This document shows positions 56,942-64,000 of a stretch of DNA of 64,000 nt, piece after piece. The DNA comes from Marinilabiliaceae bacterium ANBcel2. GTDB lineage: Bacteria; Bacteroidota; Bacteroidia; Bacteroidales; Marinilabiliaceae. The notes under the pieces are model-generated. The model saw only the letters and a list, made by a program, of their open reading frames with translations, had not been told where the DNA came from and made no database searches. The first letter of the stretch is position 1. Each line of letters begins with the position of its first letter. The position numbers and the translations under genes are program-made. The stretch lies in NCBI GenBank assembly GCA_029688995.1, contig JARULA010000004.1, forward strand, positions 1 to 64,000. Direction: 5' to 3'.

Positions 56942-58906
56942 CTATAAAATAGTTATCTCGGTACGTCTGTTCTTAGCACGACCTTCATCAGTATCATTAT
57001 CGGCAATTGGTTTATTCATTCCATACCCTTCATATTCTAGTCTGTCCGAGTCAATACCTTCTGATATAAGATAATCATATACAGCTTTAGCTCTGTTTTC
57101 AGAAAGCTTTTGATTATATGCAGCATCACCTAAATTATCTGTATGACCACCTATCTTAATTCTTACATCATCATTCTCAACCATAAAAGTAATTAAGCCA
57201 TCAAGCTCAACTTTAGACTCGGCTTGAATTTGATAGGAATCAACATCAAAAAAGATATTTTCAAGGGTTATGTTAACACCTTCTTTAATAGGTTGCAATC
57301 CAATATCAAGCTCATAGGGCTCATCAATTGTATATCCCTCTTCAAGATCAAAATGTCCCGAATAAAACATATAGCCAGGATGATCAGCTCTAAAAGCATA
57401 CCTTCCTCCAACAGGCAGGCATACTAAAAACTCTCCTGAATATCTGTTAGCATTTGTAGAGACAACCATTTCACCGGTATTAACATCTTTAAGCTCAAAA
57501 ACAGCTGGAACCGGATCATTGGTTTCCACATCATAAACCTCTCCTTGTACATATAACACCGGTTCGGGCTGAAAAGGAGAAGGAAGATCAAACATATATA
57601 TGTTTTTACTTGTTTGCTCCTCTTCCCTACCATCACTGGAAAAATATGCACGAGTACCACGGGCATTAATAAATAAGCCTATCTCATCTCCCATCGTATT
57701 TATAGGATATCCCAAATTAACCGGTTTACGCCATTTACCATCTTCGCCTTTTCTGCTAAAAAAAATATCCATACCCCCCATACCGGGTAATCCATTACTT
57801 GAAAAATATAGTGTGCGGTTATCATGATGTAAAAAAGGAGATGTTTCGTCACCTGAAGTATTTATTGGAGATCCAAGATTAACCACATCTCCAAAATGAG
57901 GAACTCCATCATCATCAATATATTGCAAAGTAGCTTTCCAAATATCTTTACCACCACGTCCACCCGGACGGTTACTCACAAACATAAGAGTTTTACCATC
58001 TGCTCCAAAAGTGGGTTGACTCTCCCAATAGGGAGTATTTATGGGTCGGCCCAAATTAACAGCTTCACTCCATCCACCACCGGTTCTTTGTGAAAAATAG
58101 ATATCACAACTGCCCTGTCCATCTTCTCTTCCACAGGCTGTAAAAAACATCCAGTGACCATCGGCCGACAATGTTTGAGCACCTTCATTCCCCGATGTAT
58201 TAATATCTCCCGGCAAAAGCACTCTTTTTTGCCACTCTCCCCCTTCTCCTTTTTGTGATATATAAAAATCCTCTCTAAAATAGAGAGATGTTTTAGGTAG
58301 TTGACGCTCTTGATAAAGCTCAGGGTTACGTGGAACTAAAACAGTAAATACCATAGTGTGCTCATCAGCGGTAACACTGGGCCAATACTCATCATATTCA
58401 CTATTTATTCCATAACCTACAGTTCTTAAATTTATTTCATAAGGATTATTAACAGCATACATAGCAAATCTTGCTCTAGAGATCCATCTCTCAACCTTAT
58501 CAATATCGGCATCGTCACTGTGATTCCATTTATAGTGTTCGAGCCAGTCAATAGACTCTTCATATTCACCCTGTTTATAAAGCGCAACACCAATATTGTA
58601 ATGAGTTCTGGGAAAGAAGAGGGAGTCAATAGAAACGGCTTTTTTTAAAACCTCAGCCTCCTGTTTATATAAATTATCGCTATTATAAATATCTCCTAAA
58701 ACAAGATAGGCTTCGATAAATTCAGGGTCACGGTCAATAGCTTCATAAAGCGATTCTATTGCCTTAGCCGACTCACCATTTGTATAATACCGAGTTGCTT
58801 CATTATATAAATTAACAGCCCGTCGATTATCAGATGTTAATTGATTTTGACCATTTAATGAAACAGTTAAAGCTAACAACCAAATTAAAAACAATTTTTT
58901 TTGCAT
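56942..58906 (-). CDS. PD40-OmpA family outer membrane protein
   Basis: The 654-aa protein has a signal peptide (residues 1-19), a TPR region (about 25-155), a PD40/WD40-like propeller (about 170-440), a carboxypeptidase-regulatory-like beta sandwich (about 455-540) and a C-terminal OmpA domain (about 550-654) with IKIGGHTDNLGDAAYNQKLSENRA. The OmpA domain binds peptidoglycan. It starts 1 base after the LPLAT stop. The architecture is common in Bacteroidota and typical of the PorE-like/type 9 secretion-linked family, but no other type 9 genes are nearby. Confidence 0.93.
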   Translation of the reverse strand: MQKKLFLIWLLALTVSLNGQNQLTSDNRRAVNLYNEATRYYTNGESAKAIESLYEAIDRDPEFIEAYLVLGDIYNSDNLYKQEAEVLKKAVSIDSLFFPRTHYNIGVALYKQGEYEESIDWLEHYKWNHSDDADIDKVERWISRARFAMYAVNNPYEINLRTVGYGINSEYDEYWPSVTADEHTMVFTVLVPRNPELYQERQLPKTSLYFREDFYISQKGEGGEWQKRVLLPGDINTSGNEGAQTLSADGHWMFFTACGREDGQGSCDIYFSQRTGGGWSEAVNLGRPINTPYWESQPTFGADGKTLMFVSNRPGGRGGKDIWKATLQYIDDDGVPHFGDVVNLGSPINTSGDETSPFLHHDNRTLYFSSNGLPGMGGMDIFFSRKGEDGKWRKPVNLGYPINTMGDEIGLFINARGTRAYFSSDGREEEQTSKNIYMFDLPSPFQPEPVLYVQGEVYDVETNDPVPAVFELKDVNTGEMVVSTNANRYSGEFLVCLPVGGRYAFRADHPGYMFYSGHFDLEEGYTIDEPYELDIGLQPIKEGVNITLENIFFDVDSYQIQAESKVELDGLITFMVENDDVRIKIGGHTDNLGDAAYNQKLSENRAKAVYDYLISEGIDSDRLEYEGYGMNKPIADNDTDEGRAKNRRTEITIL

Positions 58907-58907
58907 A

Positions 58908-59657
58908 TTAATCTATTCTATTCACAATTTCGCCTGAAATAACATCACGAGTATAATGCATCAGTTCATCAATATTATTTTTATATTTAGAGGTTTTAAT
59001 CTCGGGATGAATTATTAATCCTGCACTTCCCGGAACAATATTAAATGAGCCTCGTCTTTTTATTTTATAACTATCTACAATTGTTACAGGAAGTATATCC
59101 AATTCAAGATCTAAAGCAAGTCTGAAAGCCCCCTTTTTAAATGATTTCATACGATAATCCCAGGTTCTGCTTCCTTCAGGAAAGATAAAAACCGATGTAC
59201 CATTAACCAGCTTATCTTTTGCATGATTCAAAGAATTTATTGCTGTAAGTGCAGATCTTTTATCAATAAAAATATGGCCCACTTTTTCACTGGCAAATCC
59301 GATAAAGGGAATATTTCTTAGCTCCTTTTTCATTAACCATCTAAAATCTATTGGCAAATAAGCATAAAGCATAAAAATGTCAAAGCCGGTTTGATGGTTG
59401 GCAACAATAACATATGATTTACTTTTTTTAATATTTTCAACTCCTTTAACCCCCACTTTAACAGGAGTTATCCAACATGTTACACGTGCCCATAAAGCAC
59501 CAACACTATTTCCGCAACGAGAAGATACAAATATAGCACACAATGCAGCCAGAACAGCAAAGACTATAGAATTAACAACCATTAAAGGAATAAAAACCAA
59601 CCATTTATACGGCTGATAAAGCCAATAATACCATGGCAAAACAGATGCTTTAGACAT
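58908..59657 (-). CDS. Lysophospholipid acyltransferase family protein
   Basis: The 249-aa protein has an N-terminal hydrophobic segment (about 14-40), the catalytic NHQTGFD motif (H-x4-D), and FPEGSRTWDYRMK. It acylates a lysophospholipid or related substrate in the inner membrane. It heads the four-gene run with PD40-OmpA, propeller-HTH and antiporter. A TATATTTG box on the minus strand at 59689-59696 is 32 bases upstream. A second family member (plsC) is at 14677. Confidence 0.9.
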   Translation of the reverse strand: MSKASVLPWYYWLYQPYKWLVFIPLMVVNSIVFAVLAALCAIFVSSRCGNSVGALWARVTCWITPVKVGVKGVENIKKSKSYVIVANHQTGFDIFMLYAYLPIDFRWLMKKELRNIPFIGFASEKVGHIFIDKRSALTAINSLNHAKDKLVNGTSVFIFPEGSRTWDYRMKSFKKGAFRLALDLELDILPVTIVDSYKIKRRGSFNIVPGSAGLIIHPEIKTSKYKNNIDELMHYTRDVISGEIVNRID

Positions 59658-59688
59658 GAAAAAATATTAATTTCAACAACTAATATTA

Positions 59689-59696
59689 CAAATATA
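59689..59696 (-). promoter_or_regulatory. -7 box (TATATTTG) of the LPLAT-OmpA-propeller-antiporter operon
   Basis: A perfect TAnnTTTG match on the minus strand lies 32 bases before the LPLAT start codon. No good -33 TTG was seen. Confidence 0.45.
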
Positions 59697-59823
59697 ATAT
59701 TTAGCTTTAGTTTTAAGCCCTTTTGACAACTCAAAACTACAAGCTAATAAAAACTTTTTTCAACAAAGTTTACATTTTTTATATTTTACGTCTAAAACTT
59801 TTAAGTATATGTAGGATTAAATC

Positions 59824-59864
59824 AAAAATGGTGTATTAGCGTTGAACGCTAATACACCATTTTT
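59824..59864 (-). terminator. terminator of the NigD-like gene
   Basis: A perfect 18-bp stem (59824-59841 with 59847-59864) closes a 5-base loop, ending in T and A runs. It is 27 bases after the NigD-like stop codon on the minus strand. Confidence 0.92.
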
Positions 59865-59890
59865 AATTTATTTTAATTACAATTCAACTG

Positions 59891-60565
59891 CTAATTATCT
59901 GTAAAATCAACATAGTATTGAATCTGTTTATTAATAACACTACCATATCTATCAGTGGCATAAACGATAATAGAAACATAATCTTCTTCCGTATCAAGAA
60001 ATTCATCTATAGGAAAAGATTTAATTGTATATACCTGATCTTTGCCTTCTCCCTCCGATTTATGTCTTAAATCTAAACGAATGTTACCATCATCTTTCTG
60101 TTCATCAGGATTATATATTAAAGCAAACTCATTTTTATCAGCCTTAATGTAGGTAAATTCAAGATTCAAAAACGATTGTCCGCCCGATAACTGCAAATCA
60201 AAAATATTATCCTCTCCAAAATGTTCTATACTATCTCCTTCATTAAGATGATAAATATTATCAACATCTATTTTAGCAAGATACTGTAAATCAATCATGT
60301 AATCAACAATATCACTACTTAGTTCTTTTTCATCATTTACATAATATTGCAACAAAACTCGATCTCCATGAGTAGGGGTATAATTTTCGGAATGGATATC
60401 ACCAGGATCAAGAACATTGCCCTGATCGGTCTTTATTGTAAAACCAAAAACATGTCCTTCAACTACTCCAAGTTCACGATATAAAGGATCAGAATCGTTA
60501 TCATCCAGGCATGATGAGAAAAGAATTAGAAATCCAATAATTGAAATTAACTTCAATGTTTTCAT
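59891..60565 (-). CDS. NigD-like lipoprotein
   Basis: The 224-aa protein has the lipobox FSS-C19 followed by LDDNDSD, an acidic start typical of the Bacteroidota lipoprotein export signal for surface display. The remainder is beta-rich and resembles the NigD N and C domains (VYTIKSFPIDEFLD, YVSIIVYATDRYG). NigD was first linked to bacteriocin-type gene clusters in Prevotella, but most members are orphan lipoproteins. It has a strong terminator and no operon neighbours. Function is unknown. Confidence 0.78.
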   Translation of the reverse strand: MKTLKLISIIGFLILFSSCLDDNDSDPLYRELGVVEGHVFGFTIKTDQGNVLDPGDIHSENYTPTHGDRVLLQYYVNDEKELSSDIVDYMIDLQYLAKIDVDNIYHLNEGDSIEHFGEDNIFDLQLSGGQSFLNLEFTYIKADKNEFALIYNPDEQKDDGNIRLDLRHKSEGEGKDQVYTIKSFPIDEFLDTEEDYVSIIVYATDRYGSVINKQIQYYVDFTDN

Positions 60566-60665
60566 TGTTCAAAAATTTTAAATTTTATAAGCTTTCAATT
60601 ATAGAGACGAACAAAACCATTTTGGTTGCATAAAAGTTTCCAATACTCTTTTAAAATATTAGTTA

Positions 60666-61223
60666 CTAATCATAATAATCCAACTCCACAGCAGTAACCT
60701 CAACCTCTGCAAATAGTGTGTTAAAATCTCCTGTCCCTATAAAAGATGGAATTACCATTTTAGCTTTTCCATTAAGTCTCATATTTCTTATCCCCTGATC
60801 AAGACCTTCATAAATGCCATCTCCAGTATTACCGGTTGTATAGGTAACGGGATAATCACTATCATAATTTGACCATCCACCATCATATAAAACTGCCTCT
60901 CCGGTCTCCTCATCCATTTCAAGTTGATAATATTTATATCGAAAACTCACTTCAACACCTGAACCTATAATTTCTCCATCACCTTTTTCAATTTCAAAAA
61001 ACATTAAACCTGTTGTTTCACGAAAATCAAGAGTATCTTTTGACTGACTAACCAATGTGTCCATTGCTGATGCATAAAATTCTCCAAGCAATGTTTTTTC
61101 ATCCTCTTCAAGCTGGCGATAATCAACACCAGAATATCCATCATCACAGCCCCATGTAAAAAGTGCCGATAACAAGAATCCAACTAGTATAAAACTGTGA
61201 TAAAAGTTTGATTTATTTAACAT
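60666..61223 (-). CDS. FKBP-type peptidyl-prolyl isomerase lipoprotein (third in the operon)
   Basis: The 185-aa protein has an N-terminal hydrophobic segment and a weak lipobox (FTWG-C26), then a FKBP domain with GSGVEVSFRYKYYQL and GIYEGLDQGIRNMRLNGKAKMVIPSFIGTG. The ring of active-site aromatic residues appears incompletely kept, so activity is uncertain. It follows another FKBP gene by 43 bases in the nrnA-FKBP-FKBP-FKBP run. Confidence 0.8.
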   Translation of the reverse strand: MLNKSNFYHSFILVGFLLSALFTWGCDDGYSGVDYRQLEEDEKTLLGEFYASAMDTLVSQSKDTLDFRETTGLMFFEIEKGDGEIIGSGVEVSFRYKYYQLEMDEETGEAVLYDGGWSNYDSDYPVTYTTGNTGDGIYEGLDQGIRNMRLNGKAKMVIPSFIGTGDFNTLFAEVEVTAVELDYYD

Positions 61224-61266
61224 ACTATCTATTTTAAACTTTTGTATTTACTTTATAATAAAAATT

Positions 61267-61776
61267 TTAACGCAAATTGAGCAGTTCAACTTCAAACAAA
61301 AGCGGAGCTCCTCCCGGAATAGAACCACGGGGTGTATCACCATAACCCAATTCAGCAGGTATTATAAAAATAGCTTTTGTTCCATAATTAAGTCCGTCAA
61401 AACCAATATCCCATCCTTCAATAACTTCACCTTTCCCTAATGTAAATTTAAATATATTAACCTCCTTCTCCTCCTCCTCATCTTCATCCTTTTCAGGTCT
61501 TTTATGGCTGGAATCAAAAACAGTACCATCAAGTAACTCTCCCGAATAAAAAACTGATAATTGATCACCTTCTTCAGCTTTATCTCCTGACCCTTCTCTG
61601 GTCACAATAACATACAATCCATTCTCATCAGGCTCTTCACCGGGATAATTTTCTGCCACAAACTCTGTAATAGTAATTCCATCCCAAACATTGGGTTCAA
61701 TATCATTATCATCATCATCACTACTGCATGATGCAAGAATCACACCTAAAATCAAAAACTTAAAAAATAATTTCAT
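61267..61776 (-). CDS. FKBP-type peptidyl-prolyl isomerase lipoprotein, likely surface-exposed
   Basis: The 169-aa protein has the lipobox ILAS-C17 followed by SSDDDDND, which matches the Ser/Asp-rich lipoprotein export signal of Bacteroides. The FKBP domain (SVFYSGELLDGTVFDSS, GWDIGFDGLNYGTKAIFIIPAELGYGD) retains the family's usual catalytic residues. A Glu/Asp-rich insertion (DEDEEEEKE) lies at about 106-114. It is in the nrnA-FKBP operon, 9 bases after the previous FKBP gene. Confidence 0.9.
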   Translation of the reverse strand: MKLFFKFLILGVILASCSSDDDDNDIEPNVWDGITITEFVAENYPGEEPDENGLYVIVTREGSGDKAEEGDQLSVFYSGELLDGTVFDSSHKRPEKDEDEEEEKEVNIFKFTLGKGEVIEGWDIGFDGLNYGTKAIFIIPAELGYGDTPRGSIPGGAPLLFEVELLNLR

Positions 61777-61785
61777 AATACAATA

Positions 61786-62325
61786 CTATTTATCGGTAAC
61801 ATCAACAACTTTAATAAAATATTTTAACGAAGATCTAAACGGTATTCTGTCACTATCTCCAATTAATCCATGAGCTAGATGAGAAGGAAGAATAAAAGTT
61901 GCTTTACTACCTTTTTTAAGCATTAAAATCCCTTCTTCTAAACCGCTCTCAACACCACCCTGTCCTACAAGAAAAACTTTTTCACCAAACTCCTCTGAAC
62001 TATATACAAGGGTACCATCCAAAAGCCACAATTCATATTCCAGATGTACAACCTTATCTTTTACAATCAAATCACCTTCACCCTCCTTTTCAATGGAGTA
62101 CCATAAACCGGTATCGGTTCTTTCCAAATCAAGATCATTCTTTTCGATATACTCTTTTATTTTTTCCTGTTCTTTATTTACAAGTTGACGATTAACATTA
62201 ATAAACGCCTCTCTATTAAAAGAACGATCTGAGCTTTCTTGAGTTTGTGACTGTGAGCAGCTGCACAAAAGAGAAAACAGTATTAAACTGAAAAATTTTA
62301 TTTTAAAAAATCTATCTAACATCAT
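61786..62325 (-). CDS. FKBP-type peptidyl-prolyl isomerase lipoprotein (GldI-like)
   Basis: The 179-aa protein has the lipobox LLCS-C23 followed by SQSQTQES, with no acidic export signal, so it is probably on the periplasmic face. The FKBP domain has LEYELWLLDGTLVYSSEE and GLEEGILMLKKGSKATFILPSHLAHG. The sequence resembles GldI-type FKBPs of gliding Bacteroidota, but there are no other gliding genes in the window. It is 10 bases after nrnA on the same strand. Confidence 0.88.
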   Translation of the reverse strand: MMLDRFFKIKFFSLILFSLLCSCSQSQTQESSDRSFNREAFINVNRQLVNKEQEKIKEYIEKNDLDLERTDTGLWYSIEKEGEGDLIVKDKVVHLEYELWLLDGTLVYSSEEFGEKVFLVGQGGVESGLEEGILMLKKGSKATFILPSHLAHGLIGDSDRIPFRSSLKYFIKVVDVTDK

Positions 62326-62335
62326 AATATGAAAA

Positions 62336-63361
62336 TTAGTTTGAGTTATTTATAAACTCTTCAACTGTTTTATTAAAAACATCTACGACTTTGTTCAAAT
62401 CACCCTTCATTTCACCTCCGGCAGCATTTCTATGTCCACCACCCGAAAAATTAATTTCGGAATATTTATTAACATGAATATCACCTCGTGAACGAAATGA
62501 GAGCTTCATAATATTTTTCTCTTTTTCGGTTATCAAAGCCGAAACCAGCACCTTGTCAATTGATAAAGGATAATTAACCAACCCCTCGGTATCTCCTGTT
62601 TTATAATTAAACTTTTTTAAATCGTTATACGACAAAACTATAAATGCAGCTCTACCATTAGCTGTCAATTCCATTTTATTGCATAAAGCATGCCCAAGTA
62701 ACTTCATCCTGTCAAAAGAGTGACTATGAAAAACTAACTTATGCACTTTTTCTTTATCAACTCCATGTTTAACAAGCTCTCCAACAATATTATAAATTTC
62801 GAAACGTGATGAATTGTGATTAAGCATACCGGTATCAGTCATAATACCAGCATAAAGAGATTCTGCAATTTCTCTATTCACACCTATCTGCAACTCTTTT
62901 AAAATATTAAAAATTAATTCACACGTAGAAGATACTGTAGTGTCAGAAAAAAAGAGATTAGCCATTTGAAAATCGGGATATGGATGATGATCAATACATA
63001 CAGAATCTATCCTCTCTTTATGTCTATTAAGTTTTGCTGATAATTTATCTCCGGTTCGGGTAATTGTATTAAAATCGAGAAAAATAAGTAACTCGGTCTC
63101 ATCTACTCTTTTTTCTGCTTCAATACAACTTTTTTCATAGTTTAAGGCATCATCTGCACCATACATCCAGCATAAGTTAGGAGGAATTTCATCAGGAACA
63201 ATTAACTTAACATCATACCCCTTCAATTTAAGAGCTGTGACCAAAGCGGTACCCGAACCTATAGCATCTCCGTCAGGACTTTTATGTGGAATTACTGAAA
63301 TTATATTTACCCGGTTAAGTAGTGACTTAAAGGTCTCAATTTTTTCCTTAAACAACGTCAT
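62336..63361 (-). CDS. nrnA: DHH-DHHA1 phosphoesterase (oligoribonuclease / pAp phosphatase NrnA)
   Basis: The 341-aa protein has the DHH domain (PHKSPDGDAIGSG, DFNTITRTG, CIDHHPYPDF) and the C-terminal DHHA1 domain with FSGGGHRNAAGG. NrnA degrades short RNAs and dephosphorylates 3'-phosphoadenosine 5'-phosphate. It is the first gene of an operon with three FKBP lipoproteins, 10 bases before the first. The promoter region contains a TATATTTG box (63384-63391) and an 8-bp inverted repeat. It is divergent from ndk. Confidence 0.95.
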   Translation of the reverse strand: MTLFKEKIETFKSLLNRVNIISVIPHKSPDGDAIGSGTALVTALKLKGYDVKLIVPDEIPPNLCWMYGADDALNYEKSCIEAEKRVDETELLIFLDFNTITRTGDKLSAKLNRHKERIDSVCIDHHPYPDFQMANLFFSDTTVSSTCELIFNILKELQIGVNREIAESLYAGIMTDTGMLNHNSSRFEIYNIVGELVKHGVDKEKVHKLVFHSHSFDRMKLLGHALCNKMELTANGRAAFIVLSYNDLKKFNYKTGDTEGLVNYPLSIDKVLVSALITEKEKNIMKLSFRSRGDIHVNKYSEINFSGGGHRNAAGGEMKGDLNKVVDVFNKTVEEFINNSN

Positions 63362-63407
63362 AACACATTACATTAAATCACCACAAATATAGTAAAATCA
63401 ATGTGTT
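63362..63407. promoter_or_regulatory. nrnA promoter with flanking inverted repeat
   Basis: On the minus strand TATATTTG (63384-63391) is a good -7 box, 22 bases before the nrnA start codon. AACACATT (63362-63369) and AATGTGTT (63400-63407) form a perfect 8-bp inverted repeat around the promoter, separated by 30 bases. It may be a regulatory dyad. Confidence 0.35.
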
Positions 63408-63468
63408 TTATGAGAAATAAGAAAAAAAGGTTATATTAGAAATAAAATCGATTAAACTTAAATATAAT

Positions 63469-63894
63469 ATGAAAAAAGAGGTGACATTAACTATGATTAA
63501 ACCATTTGCTGTAAAAGAGCATAACATTGGGGAAATTTTATCCTATATTGAGCGGACAGGATTTCATATAAGAGCGTTAAAAATGACTCAGCTTGCAAAA
63601 GAGAAAGCTGCAATATTTTATGATGAGCATAAAGACAAGCCATTTTTTAATGAGTTAATTAACTTTATGTCATCAGGTCCTGTAGTAACAGCAATATTAG
63701 AAAAAGAAAATGCAGTTGAAGACTTTCGCAAACTTATAGGTTCAACCGATCCTGATAAAGCTGCTAAAGGTACTATAAGAAGAGTGTTCGCCAAAGATAA
63801 AACACGAAATGCCATTCACGGATCTGACAGTATCGAAAGTGCAAAAAAAGAGTGTCGATTTTTCTTTAGCGAAATAGAAGAGTTTATGTATTAA
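63469..63894 (+). CDS. ndk: Nucleoside diphosphate kinase
   Basis: Ndk equilibrates nucleoside di- and triphosphates by a phospho-histidine. The 141-aa protein has the N-terminal MIKPFAV, the catalytic H117 in RNAIHGSDS, and the C-terminal ECRFFFSE. It is divergent from the nrnA operon. Its stop lies 5 bases before the stop codon of the partial gene on the opposite strand. Confidence 0.97.
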   Translation: MKKEVTLTMIKPFAVKEHNIGEILSYIERTGFHIRALKMTQLAKEKAAIFYDEHKDKPFFNELINFMSSGPVVTAILEKENAVEDFRKLIGSTDPDKAAKGTIRRVFAKDKTRNAIHGSDSIESAKKECRFFFSEIEEFMY

Positions 63895-63899
63895 ATCGT

Positions 63900-64000
63900 T
63901 TAACGAATAACAATATCATTAATTACTCTACCCCCTACTTTTTCGTTTAAAGATTCTATTATTTTATTCTTATGCATTAATAGTTCATTTCGTATTACAC
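63900..64000 (-). CDS. DUF721/DciA-like protein, C-terminal part (cut by window edge)
   Basis: The minus strand encodes a C-terminal peptide (VIRNELLMHKNKIIESLNE then KVGGRVINDIVIR) that runs off the right edge of the window. It matches the end of DUF721 (DciA-like) proteins, which load the replicative helicase in many bacteria. Only 32 codons are visible, so the assignment is moderate. It converges with ndk. Confidence 0.65.
   Translation of the reverse strand, partial: VIRNELLMHKNKIIESLNEKVGGRVINDIVIR

Overview
The window looks like chromosome from an AT-rich member of the Bacteroidota, most likely class Bacteroidia (Bacteroidales/Marinilabiliales-like). Several things point there. Promoter-like TAnnTTTG boxes precede many genes and Shine-Dalgarno sequences are weak or absent. 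Gene families typical of the phylum are present: DUF4105/Lnb, the L28-L33-DUF4295 block, a NigD-like lipoprotein, a PD40-OmpA protein, a propeller/Y_Y_Y/LuxR-HTH regulator, a head-GIN (DUF2807) protein, LpoB with COG3014, and FKBP lipoproteins. Most genes are housekeeping. There is no insertion sequence, CRISPR array or prophage, but two decayed gene ends (a PIN-domain protein and CorA) sit in the larger gaps.

Layout. 1-7.8 kb: serine hydrolase, two thioredoxin-fold exported proteins, a DUF4105/Lnb-type membrane protein, an unrecognised 397-aa protein, the pyrD-pyrK pair and an XRE regulator. 7.8-8.6 kb: a gene-poor stretch with a PIN-toxin remnant, a terminator and tRNA-Lys(UUU). 8.7-16.6 kb: flavodoxin, branched-chain 2-oxoacid dehydrogenase (fused E1 plus E2), a CorA remnant, an atypical tryptophanase/tyrosine phenol-lyase relative, an acyltransferase and NADP isocitrate dehydrogenase. 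16.7-23.1 kb: dnaX with an apparent -1 frameshift at an A10 run, a Na/Pi cotransporter, rimO, ftsY and the DUF4295-L33-L28 block. 23.2-34.3 kb: cinA, a Ste24-like protease, lgt, secA, a rhomboid, a DUF2007-Usp protein and a RelA/SpoT homologue with a degenerate HD site. 34.5-41.5 kb: a YtxH/holin-X/small-protein envelope cluster, ligA, a DUF6913-like protein, LpoB, COG3014, YigZ and DUF4168. 41.8-49.5 kb: erythromycin-esterase-like lipoprotein, SNF2 ATPase, head-GIN protein, folD and ffh. 49.5-64 kb: a phosphoesterase, a C69-peptidase-like protein without its nucleophile, thiL, a four-gene envelope/regulator operon, a NigD-like lipoprotein, an nrnA-FKBP-FKBP-FKBP operon, ndk and the end of a DUF721/DciA-like gene.

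How the genes fit together. Protein export and lipoprotein maturation are well represented: secA, ffh, ftsY, lgt and a candidate lnb, together with many of their lipoprotein clients. Pyrimidine synthesis (pyrD/pyrK) lies beside an XRE regulator. TTTGTAAAC-type sites recur at the regulator's own promoter, at the pyrK promoter and at the promoter of the unrecognised 397-aa gene, which suggests one small regulon.

The observations I consider most worth checking are the dnaX frameshift site (A AAA AAG inside A10), the shared TTTGTAAAC operator candidate, the catalytically altered homologues (RSH, lyase, C69 peptidase, flavodoxin), the two gene remnants, and an orphan structured-RNA candidate at 43209-43282. 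I did not find a clear new multi-gene defence or mobile system.
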